Positions 1-10,562 of a stretch of DNA of 64,000 nucleotides are shown one piece after another. The DNA comes from CAWBRT01 sp963696525 (GTDB lineage Bacteria; Acidobacteriota; Terriglobia; Terriglobales; Acidobacteriaceae), in NCBI GenBank assembly GCA_963696525.1, contig CAVOKO010000005.1:62001-126000 (forward strand). Reading direction: 5' to 3'. Below the pieces are notes generated by a model. It saw nothing but the letters and a program-made list of their open reading frames with translations, did no database searches and had not been told where the DNA came from. Position 1 is the first letter of the stretch. The number at the start of each line of letters is the position of its first letter. The translations under genes were made by a program, and so were the position numbers.

Positions 1-561
1 TGGGCCAGCATCGACGCCGGCCTGCGTGCACTCGAGGGCGTGCGCATGACCGCAACTAGCGGGCACTACCCGAAGATTGGACTCAAAGGCGAATTGCAAC
101 GCTATTTTAACGACTACGATTACGGCCTCATGACCAGTCAGAACCGCCGTAGCTGGAAGGTGGGTGTCGGAGTCGAGATTCCGGTGTTCGACGGCTTCCT
201 CACCAGCGCCAAAGTCGCGGAAGCGCGCGCCCGGATTAACCAGCTCAAGGAGAGGAAACTCCAGTTGCGTGAAGGTATCGGCCTGCAGATCCGGGATCTG
301 TTCCTGGAAATGGGAGCAACAGAAAAAGTCTGTCAGGCCACACGGGACGCCGCGAATGCAGCCGAGGAAGATCGCGATCTGACGGCGCGGGCTTACCAAA
401 GCGGATTGGTTTCCACCGAGAAAGTTATCCGCGCGCAGTTGCAAAAGGCCCTGGTCACGGCGGGGCACGACAAAGCTATCTACGACCATCGGGCTCTGCA
501 ATCCCGAATCGACCTGCTGGTTGGCAAGAGCGTTCAGGCCGAGTTGAGCTCCGGTCATTGA
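1..561 (+). CDS. TolC-family outer-membrane efflux protein, 3' part
   Basis: The reading frame is open from base 1, so the gene begins before the window; only the last 186 residues are seen. The visible part has the alternating beta-strand and long-helix character of TolC-type trimeric exit ducts, which span the outer membrane and periplasm and partner RND, MFS or ABC pumps. A segment near residues 45-65 (VGVEIPVFDGFLTSAKVAEA) fits the strand-to-helix turn of the second TolC repeat, followed by a long Glu/Lys/Gln-rich helix. The binding-protein gene starts 28 bp downstream on the same strand, so the two may be co-transcribed. Pump genes, if any, lie outside the window. Confidence 0.75.
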   Translation, partial: WASIDAGLRALEGVRMTATSGHYPKIGLKGELQRYFNDYDYGLMTSQNRRSWKVGVGVEIPVFDGFLTSAKVAEARARINQLKERKLQLREGIGLQIRDLFLEMGATEKVCQATRDAANAAEEDRDLTARAYQSGLVSTEKVIRAQLQKALVTAGHDKAIYDHRALQSRIDLLVGKSVQAELSSGH

Positions 562-589
562 CGGCGAGAAGCAAAGTTTGGAAGGGATC

Positions 590-1543
590 ATGGTGGATCG
601 TACAAGCATGCTAATGAACCGGCGACAATGGATGGCTTTACTGGCGGGAGCGGCGGCCTCGACCATGGCGCCCAGTTTCTGCCTGGGCCAGAACGACAGG
701 CACATATTGCGCGTGGCGGTCAGCATTGAAACTTTGGCCGGAGCCAACGTCCACGACGCGCGCGCCGCCTACAAAGTCTGGACCCAGGAGGTCACCCGTT
801 CTCTGGGGGGAGTCGCCGCCGAAGTCGTTCCGGAAGTCTTTCTTCCTTCGGAACAACTGATCCGGATGATCCGGCAGGGGGCGGTCGATTGCTACGGCAT
901 CAGTGCCCCAGAATACGCCAAGGTCGTCGAGTTTACCGATCCCGATTCCCTGCTGCTGCAGGATTATCTAAGCGACGGCATGGAGTATGTAATGGCGGTG
1001 CATAACGACAGCCCTTTCAAGAAACTGGCGGACCTCCGGGGCGCGCAGATTGTGACCCATCATCACCGGGACATGGTCCTGCTCCCGGCGTGGCTGGGCA
1101 CGCTGCTGGCCGCGAACAACCTGCCACCCACGGAAAGATTCTTCGGCGGCCATGTGCTCCGCGAAAGTTTGACCCAGGTTGTGCTTCCGGTGTTCTTTCG
1201 CCGGATGGACGCAGCCTGTCTGGCGCGGAGGCACTGGAACACCGCAGTGGAACTCAACCCGCAGCTTGGCCGGAGTCTCCACTTCCTGGCGGTTTCCCCG
1301 AGAATCGTGCCCATCGCGGTCTGCTATCGCCGCAACTGCAACGCGGAAGGCAAGCGGGCCCTTACCGACGCAATTCTGCACATCACTTCGCTGACCGGCG
1401 GCCAACAAATCGTGGCGTTGTATCAATCGAGCGGATTCATCTTGCGGACGAGTTCCTCTATGGCCAGCTCGCTGGAGATGGTGCGCCAGTATGAACGGGT
1501 ACTCGCCCGTCTTCCGGTGGGCTCACGGAAAGGACAGCTTTAA
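590..1543 (+). CDS. PhnD-type periplasmic substrate-binding protein, no transporter alongside
   Basis: A 317-residue protein of the phosphate/phosphonate-binding (PhnD/TauA-like, type 2 periplasmic binding) class. I chose ATG 590 over the upstream TTG at 578 because GAAGGG lies just before it. The N-terminus has NRRQWMALLAGAAAS, a twin-arginine-like signal ending near residue 35, so export is expected, possibly folded. The body shows RVAVSIE, EVFLPSEQLIRMIRQGAVDCYGI and a later DLRGAQIVTHH segment typical of the two-lobe fold. No permease or ATPase gene is adjacent. Instead a membrane histidine kinase follows 21 bp later, which suggests a ligand-presenting sensor role rather than uptake. The ligand cannot be read from sequence. 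Confidence 0.75.
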   Translation: MVDRTSMLMNRRQWMALLAGAAASTMAPSFCLGQNDRHILRVAVSIETLAGANVHDARAAYKVWTQEVTRSLGGVAAEVVPEVFLPSEQLIRMIRQGAVDCYGISAPEYAKVVEFTDPDSLLLQDYLSDGMEYVMAVHNDSPFKKLADLRGAQIVTHHHRDMVLLPAWLGTLLAANNLPPTERFFGGHVLRESLTQVVLPVFFRRMDAACLARRHWNTAVELNPQLGRSLHFLAVSPRIVPIAVCYRRNCNAEGKRALTDAILHITSLTGGQQIVALYQSSGFILRTSSSMASSLEMVRQYERVLARLPVGSRKGQL

Positions 1544-1564
1544 CCGCATGTTGACGGAATTGCC

Positions 1565-3261
1565 ATGTTGAGGCCCGGGATCACCCGCCGCACCACGCTG
1601 CTGGCTTGGACGGTCACGCTCGCCACCCTGGGCATTTTCGTCTCCATCATTATTCCGGAGCAGAAGCGCGACCTGCAGGCTGGATTGGAATCGAAGGCCG
1701 GTGGCGTGGCGGTGGCTCTGCAAGGGGAAGTCGCCAGGTCCGCCATCTCCGACGACTACTCCGCGGTGGTTGAACATGCCCTGCAGGTGCTGACGGGCGA
1801 CAAGGCAGTGGAGTTTCTGGTGATCGCCAAAAACGATGGCTTCTCGATCGTGGTGGAACGGAACGGCTGGCGCGTCGAACCGAATATGGATGGCTACTGG
1901 CGACCCGCGATCCGGCAATCCAGCGGGGATATCGCAGTGGTGCCGATGTTTGGCAAGCGCTTGTTCCACTATGCCGTTCCTTTCGACTACAACGGCATGG
2001 AATGGGGATGGATTCACGTCGGGCTGTCGTTGGAATCCTATGACAGCAGCGCGCAACAGGTCTATCGGCGAACCGGAATCCTGGCCGTCGTCTGCATACT
2101 ACTCAGCTTGATCGCGTCGGTGCTATACGCCCGCCACTTTGTCCGGCCTATCCTGCGACTGCAAGCGGTGGTCGAGCAAGTGGCGAGCGGCGACCTGACG
2201 GCTCGCGCCGATATCAGGAGCCATGACGAAATCGAGCAACTGGCCAGCGCCTTCAACGGCATGGCCGACGCGATCCTGCACCGCGACCAGGAGTTGTCCG
2301 AGGCCAAGCACGACTTGGAAGGTCGCGTGGCCGAACGCACGCAGGAACTGAGCGAGCAGATGGTCGCCAAGGATCGTGCCCATGCCGAACTGGCGGACGC
2401 GCAGAAACGCCTGATCGCTCTCTCTCGCCTCTCGGGAATGGCCGAGGTAGCCACGGGCGTTCTCCACAATGTCGGCAACGTTCTGAACAGCGTCAACGTC
2501 TCCGTCACCATCGTGGGCGAGCGTTTACGCGAGACACGTATCGGCCAGCTCGGCAATCTGATTTGCCTGCTACAACAGCACCAGCACGAGATTGGCGATT
2601 TTCTGACGAATGACCCGCGCGGTCAGCGAATTCTTCCCTACCTTGGCAAGCTGTCCAGTCATCTGGCACAGGAGCGCGACGAAATAAGCAAGGAAGTCGC
2701 GAGCCTGGCGCAGCACGTGAGCCACGTGAATCAGATTGTGGCCATGCAGCAGACCTACGCGCGGGCGTCCGGAGTGTTTGAGAGGGTCTCCGCCGCGGCC
2801 CTGCTGGAAGACGTGTTGATCACTACGCAGACCGGCATCGACCATTACGACATCGTTTTCCGGCGCGAGTTCGAAGAGGTGCCCCTGATCACCACCGACC
2901 GTCACAAGGTGCTGCAGATTCTGCTAAACCTGTTGGGCAACGCCAAAGATGCCGTGAGGTCAGCCAGCACTCTGGCGAGGGAAATTACGGTGCGCTTGCG
3001 GCGTGTGGGCCAGGACCGCATGGCAATCCAGGTGGCGGACAACGGGATCGGCATTCCGCCGGAAAACCTGGTGAGCATCTTTTCTCACGGATTCACCACC
3101 AAGAAAAACGGCCATGGTTTCGGATTGCATTCCGGCGCCCTGGCGGCACGCCAATTGGGCGGCTCGCTCACCGCGGCAAGCGCGGGCCCGGACCAAGGCG
3201 CCACCTTCACCCTTGAACTTCCGCTACAGGCGCAAGACGCCAGTAGACAGAGGAGTGTTTC

Positions 3262-3265
<4 letters not shown>
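1565..3265 (+). CDS. Membrane sensor histidine kinase (HAMP, HNVGN-type H box)
   Basis: 566 residues. A first membrane segment lies at about residues 12-31, a periplasmic sensor region at 32-172, and a second membrane segment at about 173-195. A HAMP domain (around RPILRLQAVVEQVASGDL) and a coiled coil follow. The phosphoacceptor region is GVLHNVGNVLNSV near residue 300, an H box unlike the usual HExRTP but known in some sensor kinases. The ATPase shows an N box (LLNLLGNAKDAV, ~453), DNGIGI and GHGFGLH. It sits between the PhnD-like protein and a hybrid kinase, overlapping the latter by 4 nt (ATGA), so translational coupling is likely. I infer that the periplasmic region reads the neighbouring binding protein. 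Confidence 0.88.
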
Positions 3266-5571
<2,306 letters not shown>

Positions 5572-5626
5572 AATGCGCGGTGAAGCCCTCCGCTGACGTT
5601 TGGGCGTCATGAGACACAGAGCTACG

Positions 5627-5680
5627 GCGCAATTGCTTGTATGCGCACACGAAGCAAACCTGTTCTTCCGCAGCCCCCTG
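5627..5680 (+). repeat. Dispersed intergenic motif, copy a
   Basis: It starts GCGCAATTGCT, continues through GTATGC and CAAACCTGT, and ends GCAGCC...CTG. Read in the same direction it closely matches 49304-49358, in front of lysS. Here no + strand gene follows: it lies in the convergent gap between the hybrid kinase and the VOC gene, so it is not simply a leader. The whole gap 5572-5683 holds nothing else I can name. Confidence 0.5.
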
Positions 5681-5683
5681 GAT

Positions 5684-6082
5684 TCACCGCGTGTTCTCGA
5701 CGAACTCTACCAATATCCCGCCGGTATGCCGCGGCTTCAGGAAGTTCACCACGAAGTCGCCGGCTCCCTGCACCGGCTGTTCGTCAAGTAGAGGCATTCC
5801 TTTCGCCGTATATTCGGCCTGCACCGCCCCGATGTCTTCCACCGCAAACGCAAGGTGGTGAAGGCTCGGCTTACCAGCCTTGTACTCGCCGAGTTTCCCG
5901 CCCTGTGGAATGACCAGTTCCACCGGACTGGCTCCATTGCCTTTGGCGAAGATGCAAAGAGCCTTGTATTCCGGCACGTAGCCACGATGGTCCTCCTCCA
6001 GGCCGATCAGCTTCATAAACTGCTGAGCGGCCTCTTCGGTCGGCATGAGGAGCCCTACGTGATGCAATTGCACGTTACCCAT
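5684..6082 (-). CDS. VOC-superfamily (glyoxalase/epimerase-like) protein
   Basis: 132 residues, one vicinal-oxygen-chelate domain of two beta-alpha-beta-beta-beta modules. The first opens with VQLHHVGLLM (metal His) and the second with LHHLAFAVEDI; an acidic ligand is plausible in ILVEFVE near the C-terminus and in PVELVIP. The best overall resemblance I recall is to methylmalonyl-CoA epimerase-like proteins, but those are usually a little longer and the assignment is not firm. It lies 33 bp downstream of a thiolase on the same strand, so both may be transcribed together. A link to acyl-CoA metabolism is an inference from that neighbour only. Confidence 0.7.
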   Translation of the reverse strand: MGNVQLHHVGLLMPTEEAAQQFMKLIGLEEDHRGYVPEYKALCIFAKGNGASPVELVIPQGGKLGEYKAGKPSLHHLAFAVEDIGAVQAEYTAKGMPLLDEQPVQGAGDFVVNFLKPRHTGGILVEFVENTR

Positions 6083-6115
6083 ATCAGTCCTTCCACGCGG
6101 AAAGGCGTAGATCGG

Positions 6116-7291
6116 CTAACACAACTCGAACAGCACGGCCAAGCCCTGACCACCGCCAATGCAAAGCGTCGCCATGCCGTACTTGCTCTTGCGACGAACC
6201 ATTTCATCGATCAGCTTGATGGTAATGATGCACCCGCTCGCTCCGATGGGGTGTCCCAGGGCGATGGCTCCGCCATTGACGTTAACCAGGCACGGGTTCA
6301 ATCCGAGTTCATGGATGCAAGCCAAGGACTGCGACGCGAAGGCTTCGTTCAGCTCGATCACACCGATGTCATCCAGCTTGACGCCGGTTTTCTTGAGCAA
6401 CTTCTTCACGGCCGGGACCGGCCCGATTCCCATGATCTCCGGAGGCACGCCTGCGGCAGCCGCGTCCACCAGCCGCACCATGGGCTTGAGCCCGAGCGCA
6501 GACGCTTTCTGGGCGGTCATCACTACCACGGCGGCAGCCGCATCGTTGACTCCCGAGGCGTTGCCGGCGGTTACCGTTCCATCCTTCTTGAAGGCCGGAC
6601 GCAGTTTGGCCAGCGATTCGGGAGTGGTTTTGCGCGGATGTTCGTCGGTGTCGAAGATCTTCTCCTCGGTTTTGCTGAGCTTAACCTTGACGGGAACAAT
6701 GTCATTCTTAAAGAGGCCGGCGGCGATGGCCTTGGCGGCCTTCTGCTGGCTCTCCAGCGCGAATTGATCCTGCTGGTCGCGAGTCACGTGATATTTTTCG
6801 GCCACGTTTTCCGCGGTGATGCCCATATGACTCCGGGTGAAGGGATCGCTCAGAGCGGTGACCAGTCCATCCTCGAGTTCTCCGTGTCCCATGCGGTAAC
6901 CGAAACGCGCATTCCGCACGTAATACGGCAGATTACTCATGCTCTCGGTGCCGCCCGCAACCGCGATCTCGGCGAAGTTGCAGCTGATCTCCATGGCCGC
7001 GGTCACAATGGCCTGCAGTCCCGAGGAGCATAGGCGATTGACGGTTATGGCCGTCGCTTCGACCGGGATGCCCGCCTTTACCGAGGCCAAACGGGCCACA
7101 AAAGCATCTTCCGCTATCTGGCCGACGCAGCCCATGGCCACTTCGTCAACCTGCTCGGGTGCGATCCCCGCTCTCTTTACCGCCTCACGGATTGCTATCG
7201 CTCCGAGTTCACTAGCGCTAAAATCCTTTAACGAACCGCCAAAAGCGCCGATCGCGGTGCGCACACCGGAAACCAGTACGATGTCCTTCAT
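6116..7291 (-). CDS. Acetyl-CoA acetyltransferase (thiolase)
   Basis: 391 residues, the usual thiolase length. It condenses two acetyl-CoA to acetoacetyl-CoA or cleaves 3-ketoacyl-CoA in the cytoplasm. The nucleophile Cys lies in NRLCSSGLQA (near residue 88), the His in GHPIGASG and the second catalytic Cys in LCIGGGQG at the C-terminus; GGTESMS is also present. The ATG is preceded by a strong GAGGAGG. No 3-hydroxyacyl-CoA dehydrogenase or PHA synthase gene is alongside, so whether it acts in synthesis or breakdown is open. The VOC gene follows directly. Confidence 0.93.
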   Translation of the reverse strand: MKDIVLVSGVRTAIGAFGGSLKDFSASELGAIAIREAVKRAGIAPEQVDEVAMGCVGQIAEDAFVARLASVKAGIPVEATAITVNRLCSSGLQAIVTAAMEISCNFAEIAVAGGTESMSNLPYYVRNARFGYRMGHGELEDGLVTALSDPFTRSHMGITAENVAEKYHVTRDQQDQFALESQQKAAKAIAAGLFKNDIVPVKVKLSKTEEKIFDTDEHPRKTTPESLAKLRPAFKKDGTVTAGNASGVNDAAAAVVVMTAQKASALGLKPMVRLVDAAAAGVPPEIMGIGPVPAVKKLLKKTGVKLDDIGVIELNEAFASQSLACIHELGLNPCLVNVNGGAIALGHPIGASGCIITIKLIDEMVRRKSKYGMATLCIGGGQGLAVLFELC

Positions 7292-7465
7292 GAAGCCTCC
7301 TCAATACAAGTTATCAACGTGAGCGGAGTTCCGGAAGGGGAACTCCGTATTATCTCTACCAGGGTATTGGTACAACTGGCTGAACCTCAAGATAGGAATG
7401 ACACCCTATTTTATACTGATTGATAGTGATTGTCCCTAATCCAGGCGACGCCCGCCGACCCGTCA

Positions 7466-7485
7466 CGTCACGTCCAGCTGTGACG
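7466..7485. promoter_or_regulatory. Inverted repeat upstream of thiG
   Basis: CGTCAC, eight bases, then GTGACG: a perfect 6-bp inverted repeat 41 bp before the thiG start, preceded by an extra CGTCA half. It may be an operator. The gap 7292-7526 shows none of the conserved blocks of a TPP riboswitch (CTGAGA and its partner), the usual control of bacterial thiamine genes. Confidence 0.3.
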
Positions 7486-7526
7486 AGGTTTACACCTTTC
7501 CCGGCGCAAGGTTTTACAATAGTGGC

Positions 7527-8297
7527 ATGGATTCACTTGTGATTGCTGGCAGAGCGTTTCGTTCCCGCTTGATTGTGGGTACGGGAAAATACAAGTCCGG
7601 CGAAGAGACCGCGAAGGCCCTGGAGGCCAGCGGCGCCGAGATGGTCACGGTCGCGGTCCGCCGCGTCAATCTTGACCGATCGAAGGAATCGCTTCTCGAC
7701 TTCATCGACCCCAAAAAATATTTTCTGCTGCCGAACACGGCCGGCTGCTACACCGCCGACGACGCCATCCGTACGGCGCGCCTGGGGCGCGAAGTCGGGC
7801 TTTCCGACTGGGTGAAAATCGAAGTCATCGGCGATCAGAAGACGCTGTATCCGGATGTTGCCGCCACCATCGAGGCTACCAGGGTACTGGTCAAGGAAGG
7901 CTTCACGGTTCTGCCTTATACCTCCGATGACCCGGTGGTTGCGCAGCGGCTGGTCGAGGCCGGCGCCAGCAGCGTGATGCCGCTTGGGGCGCCTATCGGC
8001 AGCGGGCTCGGCATTCAGAATCTCGCAAATTTGCGGATTTTGCGGGAGCTGATCACGACTGTCCCCCTGGTGGTGGATGCAGGTGTCGGAATTCCCTCCG
8101 ACGCGGCCCTGGCGATGGAACTCGGCTTCGATGCCGTGCTGATGAACACCGGAATCGCGGCGGCAAAAGATCCGGTCCTGATGGCCGAGGCCATGAAGTG
8201 CGGCGTCCTCGCCGGCAGGTTCGGCTATCTTGCCGGCCGCATGCCAAAGAAGCTTTACGCGTCAGCCAGTTCACCGGCAGAGGGCATCTCGCGTTGA
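7527..8297 (+). CDS. thiG: Thiazole synthase ThiG
   Basis: 256 residues, full length. ThiG forms the thiazole phosphate of thiamine from 1-deoxy-xylulose 5-phosphate, dehydroglycine and ThiS-thiocarboxylate. The TIM-barrel landmarks are present: LIVGTGKYKS at the start, the Schiff-base Lys in DWVKIEVIGD (K97), LPYTSDDPVVA, MPLGAPIGSGLGI, the phosphate-binding VVDAGVGIPSDA, and AVLMNTGIAAAKDP. The usual partners thiS, thiF, thiO/thiH and thiE are not in this window, so the gene stands alone here. The ATG is the first in frame. Confidence 0.95.
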   Translation: MDSLVIAGRAFRSRLIVGTGKYKSGEETAKALEASGAEMVTVAVRRVNLDRSKESLLDFIDPKKYFLLPNTAGCYTADDAIRTARLGREVGLSDWVKIEVIGDQKTLYPDVAATIEATRVLVKEGFTVLPYTSDDPVVAQRLVEAGASSVMPLGAPIGSGLGIQNLANLRILRELITTVPLVVDAGVGIPSDAALAMELGFDAVLMNTGIAAAKDPVLMAEAMKCGVLAGRFGYLAGRMPKKLYASASSPAEGISR

Positions 8298-8448
8298 TCC
8301 GTCCCAGCGCGACCCTGGCGGCGCCCGCCCGCCATGCTTTCGGTGGCGAGCCAACGCCGCATTTCCGAGCCTGTGTTCGTCTTCTCCGGCCTTCAATCGT
8401 CCCGGCGAGCGGGATTCGCCGCAGCCAGCGGCGGGATGAGGTATCTGG

Positions 8449-9573
8449 TTGAGCCGCCCGCAGTGGCTGCCGCAATACATTCCCGCCCTCGATGGGCTGC
8501 GCGGAATAGCCGTTTCGCTGGTCATTTTTTATCACTGCCACACCAAACTCGGGGGTGGATGGCTGAGCCATTTCGCCGAGTACGGGTGGGCGGGGGTCAA
8601 TCTTTTTTTCGTTCTTTCCGGATTCCTCATCACCGGCATCATCATCGAGGGCCGCGAAGATGCACACTTCTTCCGTAATTTTTATGCCCGGCGAGCCTTG
8701 CGCATCTGGCCGGTTTACGTCCTGCTGCTGTTGCTGAATTACATCCTGGTGCCCTGCCTGCTGGAGCACAATCCGCATCATGCATGGCAGATCACCTCGA
8801 CCGCGCCTTGGCTTTACTACGCGCTCTTTGTACAAAATCTGTTTGCACTGGCACTGCCGGGATCGATCGGGCCGACCTGGAGCCTGGCCATCGAGGAGCA
8901 GTTCTATCTTGCATGGGCGCCGATAGGACGCCATCTTTCGCTGCGCCATTTAGCCATCGTTCTGGCCACGGTATTTGCCGTCTCGCCGGCGATTCGAGCC
9001 TGCAATACCGGGCTGCTCACGCCAACCCACACGCTGATTCATCTTGACGGCCTCGCCATAGGTTCGCTGATCGCGGTGCTGCTCAGGATGGACATTTTCA
9101 GCCGGCCCGTGTGGCGAAAGCTGGGCCTGGCCGGAATTGCGCTTGGCCTCTTCGGCGTGGGGCTCATGCTGTATCGCGGTACAGCATTTGCCGATACCTT
9201 CCTGGCGCTCGGCTTCGGCGGCATGCTGATTGCTGCCATTGTTTCCGAACCCGGGTCCAGCCTTTACGCCCGTGTACTTTGCCTCTGGCCGCTCAAGTCG
9301 ATCGGCACCGTCAGTTACGGACTGTACATGACGCACATTCTGGTTTTCGTCGTAATTGGCAGCTTCGAACTGCGAATGCTGCGCTACGGAGCCTGGGGGA
9401 ATTTGGCGGTGGTGGTGACGCGAATTGTTTTGTCCCTCGGCTTCGCAGCCCTGCTTTGGGTAGGCTTTGAAAAGCCGATCCTGCGGCTCAAGCGCCGTTT
9501 CGAAAGTCCTCGTGAGGCGCCGCCCGAGATCGTGGCAACGGAGTTGGTCTCCGAGGCGGTCTCGGCCAACTAA
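8449..9573 (+). CDS. Acyltransferase 3 family membrane protein
   Basis: 374 residues with roughly ten hydrophobic segments. Enzymes of this OafA/YrhL-like family O-acylate sugars of LPS, exopolysaccharide or glycosylated products at the inner membrane. Family marks are PALDGLRGIAVSLVIFYH (with the conserved His), GWAGVNLFFVLSGFLITGI, RRALRIWPVY and TWSLAIEEQFYL. I use the TTG at 8449 because GATGAGG lies 8-10 bases before it and no ATG in frame precedes the conserved block. No glycan cluster surrounds it, so the acceptor is unknown. The galB-like gene follows 28 bp later. Confidence 0.88.
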   Translation: MSRPQWLPQYIPALDGLRGIAVSLVIFYHCHTKLGGGWLSHFAEYGWAGVNLFFVLSGFLITGIIIEGREDAHFFRNFYARRALRIWPVYVLLLLLNYILVPCLLEHNPHHAWQITSTAPWLYYALFVQNLFALALPGSIGPTWSLAIEEQFYLAWAPIGRHLSLRHLAIVLATVFAVSPAIRACNTGLLTPTHTLIHLDGLAIGSLIAVLLRMDIFSRPVWRKLGLAGIALGLFGVGLMLYRGTAFADTFLALGFGGMLIAAIVSEPGSSLYARVLCLWPLKSIGTVSYGLYMTHILVFVVIGSFELRMLRYGAWGNLAVVVTRIVLSLGFAALLWVGFEKPILRLKRRFESPREAPPEIVATELVSEAVSAN

Positions 9574-9601
9574 ACCTGGAAGAAGAAAGCAGGAAGATGC
9601 C

Positions 9602-10324
9602 ATGCAGCAAGCACCCAAGACGGCACTGGTCGTGAGCGCTCACTCGGCGGATTTTGTCTGGCGAGCCGGCGGCGCAATCGCGCTCTATGCTTCACGCGGT
9701 TACCAGGTCACCATCGTTTGCCTTTCGTTCGGCGAGCGCGGCGAGTCCGCGAAGCTCTGGAAGCAACCCGGCATGACGTTGCAGAAAGTCAAGCGAGAAC
9801 GCAAACGCGAGGCTGAAACCGCCGCCGGAATACTTGGCGCAACCGTCCGTTTCTTCGATTTGGGCGATTATCCGATGCGAATCCCCGACACGGCCATCGA
9901 ACAACTTGCGGACATCTACCGCGAAGTGAACCCGGAATTCGTGCTCACCCACAGCACCAAAGATCCGTACAACCACGATCACCCGCTCGTCTCCGCCGCG
10001 GCGCAGGAAGCGCGGATCATTGCCCAGGCGCACGGGCATCGTCCCGGCCAGAAGGTACTGGGCGCGCCTCCCGTATTTCTTTTCGAGCCCCACCAGACCG
10101 AACAATCGGAGTGGAACCCCAACGTGTTACTCGACATTACAGAGGTTTGGGAACGCAAGCGGACGGCCTTCGAGAGCATGGCCGCGCAGGAACATCTCTG
10201 GGAATATTACACCAGGGTAGCGCTGCAGCGCGGCTCGCAAGCGTCGCGCAACTCCGACCGCAGTATCAAGTACGGCGAGGCGTATGAACGCGTCTACCCG
10301 CAGGTAACCGCCGCATTCAACTGA
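9602..10324 (+). CDS. galB: 4-oxalmesaconate hydratase-like protein (PIG-L/LmbE fold)
   Basis: 240 residues in the PIG-L deacetylase family. The usual AHPDD motif is here SAHSADFVWRAGG (H14, D17), and LTHSTKDPYNHDHPL supplies further metal ligands. This variant, with CLSFGERGESAKLW, FEPHQTEQ and HLWEYYTRVA, is what I recall from GalB of Pseudomonas putida, a zinc-type hydratase in gallate and protocatechuate 4,5-cleavage, rather than from sugar deacetylases. ATG 9602 follows GGAAG; the longer in-frame extension overlaps the acyltransferase gene and is not needed. Other ring-cleavage genes are absent here. The facing DASS transporter across the next gap could carry dicarboxylates. Confidence 0.8.
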   Translation: MQQAPKTALVVSAHSADFVWRAGGAIALYASRGYQVTIVCLSFGERGESAKLWKQPGMTLQKVKRERKREAETAAGILGATVRFFDLGDYPMRIPDTAIEQLADIYREVNPEFVLTHSTKDPYNHDHPLVSAAAQEARIIAQAHGHRPGQKVLGAPPVFLFEPHQTEQSEWNPNVLLDITEVWERKRTAFESMAAQEHLWEYYTRVALQRGSQASRNSDRSIKYGEAYERVYPQVTAAFN

Positions 10325-10433
10325 GAATGCAAAAGGCGTTCGCGATGCCATCGTGACCGGCGGTAGCTTACGTGCCCGGCGACGCATTCAACGGGTGTAG
10401 CCGCCCGGCAAAATAAATTTGAAACCTCGGAGT

Positions 10434-10458
10434 CCCCGGCGAGCCCCCCTCGCTGGGG
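10434..10458. repeat. CCCC...GGGG palindrome, copy 1
   Basis: CCCCGGCGAG and CTCGCTGGGG flank a 5-base loop (9 of 10 paired plus one G-T). It is one of six related copies, in the convergent gap after galB. Confidence 0.6.
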
Positions 10459-10466
10459 TGATTGTG

Positions 10467-10507
10467 GAGCCACCTTTGTTTTCGGCAGCAGAAACAAAAG
10501 GTGGCTC
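10467..10507. repeat. Long hairpin in the convergent gap
   Basis: The 17-base arm GAGCCACCTTTGTTTTC faces GAAACAAAAGGTGGCTC across a 7-base loop, 15 of 17 pairing. No T-tract follows on either strand, so it is not a classic intrinsic terminator. It lies 9 bp from palindrome copy 1, between the stops of galB and the DASS transporter. The rest of 10325-10562 shows no gene. Confidence 0.6.
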
Positions 10508-10562
10508 GACTTCGCTCGCCATGACAGTCTGATATGTCGGGATATACCTGCCGGGTAGTGCT

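Noticed and set aside
5855..7033. 392-codon open frame on the + strand
   Set aside because: It is antisense to the VOC and thiolase genes, both clearly real; GC-rich antisense frames are often open by chance.
7292..7526. TPP riboswitch before thiG
   Set aside because: The conserved CTGAGA and partner blocks could not be found by eye.
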